Assembly: GCA_021443825.1 (NCBI GenBank)
Contig: JABUTE010000003.1
Span: 1-16,565 of the forward strand
Reading direction: 5' to 3'
Length of the DNA: 16,565 nucleotides
Source of the DNA: Bacillota bacterium
GTDB taxonomy: Bacteria > Bacillota > Clostridia > Peptostreptococcales > Anaerovoracaceae
Shown piece after piece: positions 1 to 8,400 of the stretch. Every line of letters starts with the position of its first letter. The first letter of the stretch is position 1. Below the pieces are notes generated by a model. The model searched no databases, was not told the DNA's origin, and saw nothing but the letters and a program-made list of their open reading frames with translations. The position numbers and the translations under genes are program-made.

Positions 1-56
1 ATTTCAGGCAGGTCTTGCTGTATCTATGAGCATTGCCGCACCGAGCCTTTCCCATG
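1..56. other. no supportable gene at window edge
   Basis: I read all six frames of this short edge and found no stretch that can be called a gene. One plus-strand frame stays open from base 2 to the stop at 87-89. It has no recognisable content and runs through the xpt terminator hairpin, so it is probably not coding. It could be the far end of a gene outside the window or plain intergenic DNA. Confidence 0.4.
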
Positions 57-83
57 AAAAAACCGGAAGGAGCGCTCCTTCCG
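57..83 (-). terminator. rho-independent terminator of xpt
   Basis: Read on the minus strand, this is a perfect 20-base palindrome (64-83; arms CGGAAGGA and TCCTTCCG around GCGC) followed at once by G and a run of six T. It lies about 43 bases past the xpt stop codon, in the right direction to end that transcript. Its stem is almost identical to the terminator of the methyltransferase gene at 2166-2194. Confidence 0.88.
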
Positions 84-126
84 AGTAGTATGCAAAAGCC
101 AGGGCCGCAGGGCTGCTGTTTTGTTA

Positions 127-696
127 TTAAAAGATGACGTTGCCGTCTACGATCTCTTTGATGACCGCAAGGGAATGGACCTCGATGCCCAGATTGCGCA
201 GCTTGGCAGCGCCTCCCTGAAATTCCTTTTCGATCGCGGCGCCAAAGCCCACGATCTGCGCCCCCGACTGATTTACGATATCGACCAGCCCCAGACCGGC
301 GCTTCCGCTGGCGAGAAAATCGTCGATGATCAGAAGCTTATCGTCGGGGCCCAGATAGTTCTTCGATACGATGATGGGTGTGGAGGTCTGCTTGGTAAAG
401 GAAAACACTTCGGTGACAAAGGCTCCCTCGGGCATGGTGCTGGGCTTCTTCTTTTTCGCGAACACGAGAGGAAGGTTTCCCATATACCGTGCGGTGGGAT
501 ATGCAACTGCAATGCCGGAGCTTTCGACGGTGAGGATCTTATTCGCTCCGGTGTGGGCAAACAGGCGGGCGAATTCCTTGCCCATTTCATCCAGCAGCTG
601 TACGTCGATCTGGTGATTCAGAAAATCATCGACCTTTAGGATCTCGGTGCCGATGCCTTTTCCGTCTTTGAGAATGCGATCCTCTAAGAGCTTCAT
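127..696 (-). CDS. xpt: xanthine phosphoribosyltransferase
   Basis: Predicted cytoplasmic enzyme of purine salvage: xanthine plus PRPP gives XMP and pyrophosphate. The 189-residue length fits the Bacillus-type Xpt family. The PRPP-binding loop LLIIDDFLASGSA is at residues 121-133, with the two acidic residues and small-residue loop typical of type I phosphoribosyltransferases. The family segments ESSGIA (58-63) and FAKKKKPSTM (79-88) are also present. I chose the ATG at 694-696 because AAAGGAG lies just upstream on the minus strand and the protein then begins at the usual Xpt N-terminus (MKLLEDRI). The frame is open upstream to 849, but that extension crosses the promoter and adds about 51 residues unlike the family. 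The gene is transcribed alone, diverging from the methyltransferase gene. No purine permease gene (pbuX) is seen next to it. Confidence 0.95.
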   Translation of the reverse strand: MKLLEDRILKDGKGIGTEILKVDDFLNHQIDVQLLDEMGKEFARLFAHTGANKILTVESSGIAVAYPTARYMGNLPLVFAKKKKPSTMPEGAFVTEVFSFTKQTSTPIIVSKNYLGPDDKLLIIDDFLASGSAGLGLVDIVNQSGAQIVGFGAAIEKEFQGGAAKLRNLGIEVHSLAVIKEIVDGNVIF

Positions 697-744
697 GTCG
701 TTCTCCTTTGCAGATTTCAAGCGATAATAAAACGGATAACTCTT

Positions 745-772
745 ATTATATTCTTTCAAAAAACGTACGCAA
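745..772 (-). promoter_or_regulatory. probable sigma-A promoter of xpt
   Basis: Minus-strand reading gives -35 TTGCGT (767-772), a 16-base spacer and a perfect -10 TATAAT (745-750). Transcription would start near 738, leaving a 5' leader of only about 40 bases before the xpt ATG. That leader is too short for a purine riboswitch aptamer plus expression platform, and I do not see the conserved purine-aptamer core there. Confidence 0.7.
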
Positions 773-842
773 GCAAAATCAGAACGATCGGGCGAGAAAA
801 CCGTAAAATAAACGCGGCTGCCGAAAAACCGGCGTTTTTTTG

Positions 843-871
843 ATGACAAAGCGGCTGCCCTGTGGTATTAT
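843..871 (+). promoter_or_regulatory. probable promoter of the rlmL-like gene
   Basis: -35 ATGACA (843-848; 5 of 6 to TTGACA), a 17-base spacer and -10 TATTAT (866-871; 5 of 6) preceded by TGG, an extended -10 feature. The leader to the ATG at 924 is about 45 bases. It contains a small AGGC/GCCT hairpin near 897-909 just before the ribosome binding site AAGGAG (913-918). This promoter and that of xpt lie back to back, about 70 bases apart. Confidence 0.65.
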
Positions 872-923
872 AACGTGCCGAAAATGCTGATAAAAAAGGC
901 TTCATGCCTGTTAAGGAGAATAC

Positions 924-2135
924 ATGTCAAGATTTGAACTGGTCGCCAGCGCCACCTTCGGCCTGGAGGCCGTCGTAAAAAGAGAGATCGAAGCCCTGGG
1001 CTATGCCATCACTGATTCCAGAGACGGACGCCTCACCTATATGGGCGATGAGCGGGCCATCGTACGCTCCAACCTGTGGCTGCGCTGCGCCGACCGGGTC
1101 TATGTAAAAATGGCTGAATTTAAGGCCGTCACCTTCGAGGAGCTGTTTCAGCAGACGGCCGGCCTGCCCTGGGAGGAATGGATCCCCCTGGACGGCAAGT
1201 TCACCGTGGTGGGCTCGTCGGTCAAGTCGGTGCTGCACAGCGTGCCCGCCTGCCAGTCCATCATCAAGAAGGCCATCGTAAAGCGGCTGCAGCAGACCTA
1301 CGAGGTGGAGACCTTTCAGGAGACGGGCGCTGCCTATACGGTGCGCTTTGCCTTTTTAAAGGATCAGGTGCTGATCCTGCTGGATACCTCCGGCGAGGGT
1401 CTGCACAAGCGGGGCTACAAGACCCATGCGGTCGCGGCGCCCATCAAAGAGACCATGGCGGCGGCTCTGATCCAGCTGTCGTTCTTTAAGCCGGGCAGGA
1501 TCCTGGTCGATCCCATGTGCGGCAGCGGAACCATCCCCATCGAGGCGGCTCTCATCGCCCGCAACATCGCGCCGGGGCTCAACCGCCGGTTTGCTTCCGA
1601 GGGCTGGGACTGCATCGAAAAGGATCTGTGGACGGAGGAACGTCGCGCGGCCTATGAAGCCATCGATCACGGCAGCCAGGTGCACATTCTGGCCTGCGAC
1701 ATCGACCCCAGAGCCATCGAGGCAGCAAAAGAAAATGCCATCGAAGCCGGCGTAGACGACTGCATCGAATTTTGCGCCTGCGGCATCAGGCGCACCATGA
1801 GCCAGCTCTGCGGCGCAGCGGCTGCTGCCGAAAACGGCGAAGCGCTTGCTGCCGGCGAGGAAGGCTCCGGCGAGGCGCTGCTGCCCTTTGCCCGGGAGCG
1901 GGGCATCATCATCACCAACCCGCCCTACGGCCAGCGCATCGGCGAGCAGGACGAAATGGATAAGATCTACAAGGTGCTCAAGTATTTCGCAAAGGATAAC
2001 CCCACCTGGTCGCTGTTTCTGATCACGTCGGATAAGACCTTCGAAAAGAAGTTCGGTCGCCCTGCCGACCGCAGAAGAAAGCTGTTCAACGGCAACGTTG
2101 AGGCCTGCTACTATCAGTACCACGGAGAAAAATAG
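924..2135 (+). CDS. rlmL: THUMP-domain class I SAM-dependent RNA methyltransferase (RlmL/YpsC family)
   Basis: Predicted cytoplasmic rRNA N2-guanine methyltransferase; E. coli RlmL makes m2G2445 in 23S rRNA. The N-terminus (MSRFELVASATFGLEAVVKRE) and residues to about 160 match the ferredoxin-like plus THUMP RNA-binding part of this family. The Rossmann methyltransferase domain follows. The SAM-binding motif I DPMCGSGTIPIEAA begins at Asp196, the acidic motif II CDIDPRAIEAAKENA has Asp259 and Asp261, and the catalytic-type NPPY motif is at 332-335. At 403 residues it is the single-domain form, lacking the RlmK half fused in E. coli. Residues about 298-327, between the motif III area and NPPY, form an Ala/Glu/Gly-rich stretch that looks like an insertion. 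Start ATG 924 has AAGGAG five bases upstream. Target specificity is by family analogy only. Confidence 0.92.
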   Translation: MSRFELVASATFGLEAVVKREIEALGYAITDSRDGRLTYMGDERAIVRSNLWLRCADRVYVKMAEFKAVTFEELFQQTAGLPWEEWIPLDGKFTVVGSSVKSVLHSVPACQSIIKKAIVKRLQQTYEVETFQETGAAYTVRFAFLKDQVLILLDTSGEGLHKRGYKTHAVAAPIKETMAAALIQLSFFKPGRILVDPMCGSGTIPIEAALIARNIAPGLNRRFASEGWDCIEKDLWTEERRAAYEAIDHGSQVHILACDIDPRAIEAAKENAIEAGVDDCIEFCACGIRRTMSQLCGAAAAAENGEALAAGEEGSGEALLPFARERGIIITNPPYGQRIGEQDEMDKIYKVLKYFAKDNPTWSLFLITSDKTFEKKFGRPADRRRKLFNGNVEACYYQYHGEK

Positions 2136-2165
2136 CCCTTTTGTACGGGCTTGCTTTACAGATAC

Positions 2166-2194
2166 CCGGAAGGAGCGATCCTTCCGGTTTTTTT
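2166..2194 (+). terminator. rho-independent terminator of the rlmL-like gene
   Basis: A perfect 9-bp stem (CCGGAAGGA / TCCTTCCGG) closes a GCGA loop, a GNRA-type tetraloop, followed by seven T. It lies 30 bases after the stop codon. A weaker AGCCC/GGGCT hairpin overlaps the stop codon at 2134-2151. The stem nearly copies the xpt terminator at 57-83. Confidence 0.92.
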
Positions 2195-2319
2195 ATGCTT
2201 GCTCTTTTGCGTATTGCTGCTTGTTTTGCGGAAATACAGAAAAATAACAGCGTATAACATTTATGAATAATTTATATAGATGGGATCGAAAAAAAGAAGT
2301 ACATATTTCCAAATTCCGT
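2195..2319. other. AT-rich intergenic region
   Basis: The spacer between the methyltransferase terminator and the surface-protein promoter is clearly AT-richer than the genes. I see no small gene or RNA in it. A weak possible promoter (TTGCGG, 21-base spacer, TATAAC) is too poorly spaced to call. Confidence 0.5.
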
Positions 2320-2348
2320 GAAACAGTCACAGGGTTTTCTGCTATAAT
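2320..2348 (+). promoter_or_regulatory. extended -10 promoter of the giant surface-protein gene
   Basis: A perfect -10 TATAAT (2343-2348) is preceded by TGC (extended -10). The -35 at 17-base spacing is poor (GAAACA, 2320-2325). A GTGA/TCAC dyad (2318-2330) overlaps the -35 and might be a regulator site, but it is short. Transcription would begin near 2355, giving a leader of about 57 bases. This rules out the in-frame GTG at 2349 as the start codon. Confidence 0.6.
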
Positions 2349-2411
2349 GTGACCATATATGTTTATTCTTACCCGTGCATATTCTGCACGAAGCTCCAGA
2401 AAGGTACGATT

Positions 2412-5400
2412 ATGAGAACGATGCGAAAAAGGGTCATTGCACTTCTGCTGACGATGACCATGCTGATCTCAGCATTCCCTGTTGCGGCCTTTGCACAGGG
2501 CACCTCTGCCGGCGTTACCCCCGGCAGAAACGGACAGTTCATCATCACCGACGAAGAGGGCAATACCGAATCGATCGATAATTCCGTCTATGCGGAAGAC
2601 TATCCCTACGGTATCTTTGCCCTGCAGGACAGCCAGCTGTGGCTGACCGAAGGTGATACCACTGTTTTAAAAGTATACCGTCTGGGCGGCACGACCAACA
2701 AGGCCTCTGCCATCCTGACCTATTATCCTGCCATCGTGCAGGGCGAAGACGGCGAGATCGATGAATCCTACGCCATCCGTCCCGAGGATATCACCATCGA
2801 GGTAGAAGATCCTCAGCCCATCACGGCCTATCAGCCCTGGGGCGAGCCGGAAGCTCCCGAAGCCTCCGGCGTTGCCGTCAGCTGCGAGCCGGGCTTTGAC
2901 GGAAACGACGAGGCCTGCATGATCCTGCAGCCTGCCCTGGAGGGCGACGCCGATTCCTATCAATGGCTTGCTCTTGTGGACGGCGAGTGGGTCGAGGTCA
3001 AAGACAGCGACAGCAAAAAGCTTCCCGTGGCCGAAGAAGAGCTGCAGGAATACGATTTCCGCTGCGTTTATACCGTAGACGGCGTCTCCTACAGCACCGA
3101 CTGCCTCAGCGGCGATGCTTATGTTAAGGAAGAAGCCGAAGAGCTTCCCGAAATGCCCGATAACATGCCTCTGAACCCCGAAAAGACCTTCTCTCAGCTT
3201 CCGCTGGAAGAGGGCAAGGGCGTCATGTTCGAGGTATGCTTTGCCGACGGCGAATATGTCAAGGAGATCCGCATCACCGCAAACGATAACGATACCTATG
3301 ATTTCGACCGTATGGCGGCCATCACCATCGAAGACTGCATCGGCGGACAGGTGCACCAGAGCCTGAACACCCTGCTGCTGCGCATCGAAGATAACGACGC
3401 AGACGAAGCAGTGCCCACCGAGCTGGGCTTTGCCATCGACAGCGTTCGCGCCGACAAGGCCGAGGGCACCGTCGTCGTTACCGTTAAGCGCACGGCCGGA
3501 CAGCTTCCCGTTTCCGTCGACTGGCATACGGAAGACGGCACCGCCAAGGAAGGCGTCGATTACGCCTATGCCGAAGGAACCGTCAGCTTCTATAAAAATG
3601 CTACAGCAGAAATCGAGATCCCTCTGATCAACGACGGCGTCGAAGATCTGGAAGGGGTCGAATTCGACATCGTTCTGGAAAATCTGTTAGGCGACGACGC
3701 CGGTGAGATCACCGACGATCGCTGCTCTGTATATCTGTTTAATACGGCCGTAGTTCCCGAGGGCGGGCTCAACCTGGAAAGCATCCTCTACGATGCGGAT
3801 GCTGTCGATGCCACCGCCACCGTAACCACCGAAAAGGGCGTTTCCGTTGCTTCTCCTGCCGTCACCGATACGGCACAGGTCACCGAAGAGGATGACCAGC
3901 TGGCCACGCTGGAAGGCTCTGCAGCCTCCATCCAGTGGCTTTCGCAGGATGAGATGGAAGAGCTTCAATACAGCTATGCCAACGACCAGTACGGCACTGT
4001 TTACGGCGGCCGCATCTATTGGGGCAGCAATGTAGGCTCCAATAAGATGCGTGTCACCCTGTCGCACAGCGGCTGCGGCGGCGGCAGCGATACCAAATCC
4101 ATCAAAAATATGCACGGAAGATACACCGGCTATTCCGCCACCATCCACGGCGCTGCCGGTCTTTCCAGCCTCTGGTATCGCATGTGGCACGGCGACATGG
4201 AATTTGCCTATACCTACTTCTCCGATTCCGACGGCAAGTATTGGGATAACTACAAAGGCTTCGACGACGGCACCTTCGAGGTCTCCGTTCGTTATGCCAA
4301 GACCATGTACGCATCCTCTTCCTTCGCCTTCGATAGCTATTCCGACGGTTCGGTCACCCTGGGCCTGAAGAAATGGGAGGGCGGCGAATCCGAAGATACC
4401 CTGAATATCAGCGCAGAGGTCGACTTTACCAAGCGTACCTTCAGCAAGCCCTTCTATATCAATGTGCATACCGCCAACGACTCCGATACGGCAAACGGCG
4501 CGGCAGAGCTGATTCCCGAGCTGTATAACAAGATGATCAAGAGCGTCACCGTCAATAACGACGGTGTGGGCGGCGTCTACAGCGGCATGCTGATCGAAGG
4601 CTCCACCGTCGTTATCGAGCTGGGCGAGACCTTATATACCCTGGCCGGTGCTTCCATTTCGGATTCCGACGGCAAGACCCTCATCGGCGCAACCGTCTCC
4701 GGCGACGGAAGAAAGGCCACCTTCTCCAATATCCTGCTGGATCCCTCCAAGACCTATACCTTCGAGCTGGTGCTGATGCGCAATCAGAAGATCAAGCTCG
4801 ACCTGCTCACCTCCGCTGAGATCGACGAATACGGAAACTCCAACGACGCCATGATCGCTGCGGCTTACGATCTGTTCAAGAGCCGTGTGCAGGGAGGCAA
4901 GATCACCGTTGCTAATAATTCACGCCTGGCCGGTCTTTCCAACTACGCTCTGCATGAGATCCCGATGCCTGTCGACGTTCTGTTTGAAAACACCGACGCC
5001 ACCGGTACCTCTGCGACTCCCAAGGCCGGCTATTCCAACATGATCCTGAAGAACGGCTCCGGCCAGACCTTCAAGGATGTGCAATACATCAATTTCAACC
5101 TGCCCGAAGAGGATCTGATCGTATTCAACGGCAAGAGCTACAAGGGCAACGAAAATATCTACCTGAACCTTTCCAACATCGGAACCACCAATCTGCAGTT
5201 CTATTACTATAACGAAGACTTCCTTACCGTTCAGCGGCCCATGCAGGTCAAGATCGACGCCATGGGCGTCTATTACGACGAAAACGGCAACGGCAAGGTA
5301 GATGGCTGGTGGGATGCCGACCTTGGCATCTTCCATTCCGAGGGCGACTCCTTTGTGACCTATCTGGATAAGATGGATTACGAAGAGACCACCTTTGCCC

Positions 5401-8400
5401 CTGTCGTCGACGCCGACGGCACGGTGCACCAGTATTTCCTGCGTCCCTACTATACCGCTAACCCGGTATCCCTGACCGTTCCCGAAGGCCACTCCGTCGA
5501 CGAGCGGATGCAGGTAATGCCCAATTTCATTACCGATATCACAGGCAGCGCTGCCTACGCAGCCCTGACGGCTGAGCAGAAAGCCTACCGCACCATCGTC
5601 AGCGGCCGTACCCGCATCGGTGAAAACGGCCGCGAGCAGTACTCTGCCGACAACCATCTCAAATATACGGCAGAAGCGACCGCTTACAGCTATGTAGATA
5701 TTCCTCTGGGCGGCGATACCAGTCCCGCAAGACCGGTCACCTACGATGAATTAAAGGCCCGTCTTACCAGGATCGCAGCTGACGCAGAGGATAAGAAGAA
5801 CAATACCGTTCGCTATAAGCTTGACAGCTCCATCGATCTGATCTTCTGCGACGGCATCGGCTATTACTATGATGAAAGCGCAGCACTGCGCCTGGGCGAT
5901 GCCTACTACGTATGGGAGCCCGCATATAAGGGCAACCTGCTCAATGACTTCGAGCAGCCCCAGCTGATCACCATCGCCAACTCCATCGCCGGTGAAAATA
6001 TTCCCATCGCAGCCGACGGCACGGTGGAATACCAGAAGGAAGACGGCACCTGGACAGAAGAAGTTCCCGCAGAGGGCGACTCCTCCTATTCCGTTACCAA
6101 GGCCGGCGCATATATCACCAGACTGACCGCAAAGACGGCCGACGCCCAGGCGAAGATCAACAACTATCTGGGCTCCTTCGTCGATAACGATACCTTTGCC
6201 CTGGTGGTCAACGAACAGGAAATGCTGACCGACGAGATGCTTTCCATGGATGCTCTTTCGGTCATGAAGAAGGATACCAAGGTTCCCCAGACCGTTACCC
6301 GCGGTGCGGCCGGCCTGTATCCCAATTCCTCCTATCTGAAGCAGAACACCAGCCGCGGCTCTCACGGTGAGGCCAGCAGCCAGGGGCAGGGCGCGTACTC
6401 TGAAGTCGAAGCCGATTTCATGCCCGAGCTGTTCGGCTTTACCGGAGAGGCGGTTTCCATTCTCGGCATCGAGACCGACGGCTACGAGATCGCTCTTACC
6501 GTCGGCTTCCCCTTCGCTTCCAAGGATAACGGCGGCGGAAACGGTTCTGCAGCCAATACCTTTGACGATGTAAAGGATAACTGGGGCAAGATCACCGATT
6601 TCTGCAAAGCCCTCAAGGGCGCCGGAACGGCGAAGGAAAAGACCCAGAATGCCTTCAAGGGCCTGGCCGGAGACGATCTGGATGCCAATAAGCTGAAGAG
6701 CAAATCCATCGAGGTGTCCGGAACCCTCACCCTCGCCATCAAGCTGAAATACAACCCCCTGGATAACCATTACCAGTTCTCCGAGGCTACCATTGCTGTC
6801 GGCTTTAAGCTGGAGATCCGTCTGACGGCCCGTCTGACGGTCTGCCCCATCCTCTACGGCTACTTCCAGTTCAATCTGGAGGCCAGCCTTGCCACCGGTC
6901 TGGGACTGGAGCGGGAGGCCGTTACCGATGAGGCCAACCCCATCTTCCCGACGGTAGAGGATGTAAATAACATCAATGTGATGCAGCTCTATGAGTTCGA
7001 TCACGGCGCCGACGGCAAGAATTACGACCGTGCAGACGGTAAGAATTCCCAGTTCGCCTTCCTTTTGAGCAACAAGGCCTTCGAGGTCAGGTTCAACGGA
7101 AAGCTGTATGTGGAATACTACGAATTCGTCGATAAAAATGGCAACGGCAAGCTGGAGTACGGCGAGATCGGCTCTGCAGCCAAGGGCTATAAGAGCGGTT
7201 ACATCGAAGGTGCCGGCGGCGATGCGGTCAATGTCTTCGCCAAGGGTCAGAGCAGCTTCGACCTGGGTGAGACCGTGGTCGTCGTGCTGTCTGCCATGGA
7301 TCTCGACGAGACCAAGACCAACGATGTTACCACCATCGCCTCCATCAAGGCGATCAAGGATGTCACCTCCGATGTCTACTGGTGCGGCTTTGCCTTTGAG
7401 ATCGAAGTAGGTATCGAGCTGGGCGTCGGTGTCGGTATCGATATCGCCAAGATCGAATGCTATTTCAATGCAAGCATCGGCGTCGCCTTCCGCCTGGGAC
7501 CCTACATCGACGGCGAATATGAGCCCTTCCTGTTTGAATCCTTTGAACTGACGCTGGGCCTGGGCCTGCGCGTCGTATTCCTGTTCTTTAACTACGAGCA
7601 GGATCTGATCAGCTACACCCTGCAATATGAAGACGAGGGGGCAGACGACGGAGGCACCTGGAGCCACAGCTGGTCGGCTCTGGGCGGTGCGTTCGGAGGC
7701 GATATCGGCGAGCTTGCCGTAGATGCCGACGGCGACGGCACCATCGATGCCCGCATCACGCCGCCTTCCCGTCTGCGTTCTAAGACCTACACCAATCATG
7801 TAAACCGTGCCGAAGAGCTTGAGACCCAGGCCTTTGATTCTCATGCGGCGGAATTCCAGGTATCCGGCTACGGTACCTCGGTCAATGCCTTCCGCCTGCA
7901 GAACAACGTTGAGACCGGCTACGATTATCAGCTGGTAACGGCCGGCGAACATAACTACGTTGTCATTACCGCGACCGATAATTCGGCTGCTGCCGATGTC
8001 GACCGCACCAAGCTGATGCTCTACCGCGTCAGCGAGGCCGACAGCAACTACGGTCTGGTAAGCCCCATCAAGGCAAGCACCTCCAGTGAAGGCGTTGCTC
8101 TTGACGGCGACGGCACCGGCGATCTGGACTTTACCGTCTGGGCCGAAGGTTCTAAGATCCATGCCGCATGGATCAGCTATGCAGAGCCCCAGCGTGCGCC
8201 TGCACCGCAGCCTGACGACATCTATGCCGGCATGACGGCAGAAAACTACAAGACGGCTGCCCGTCCTTATGACGACCCCTTCGTGATCGGCGGCGTCGAA
8301 ATGACCCTGAATAACTACACCACCCTGCAGCTTACTCCTGTGGATCCCCCCGGCGATGAGCCGCAGAGAGGTGAATTCTTTGATGCGGAAGCCCAGGAAT

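Noticed and set aside
121..639. 172-codon plus-strand frame across xpt
   Set aside because: It is antisense to a well-supported xpt gene and has no family features or SD.
799..845. Possible terminator-like hairpin (GCCGAAAAACCGGC followed by T run)
   Set aside because: The T run follows on the plus strand, but no plus-strand gene ends upstream, and the longer stem needs a six-base bulge. It is probably chance in the divergent promoter region.
697..849. N-terminal extension of xpt up to an ATG at 849
   Set aside because: The extension spans a good promoter (745-772) and adds residues absent from the Xpt family. The ATG at 696 has a strong SD.
2349..2411. Upstream GTG start for the giant protein
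   Set aside because: It lies at the predicted -10 edge, before the likely transcription start, and would place 21 residues ahead of a normal signal peptide.
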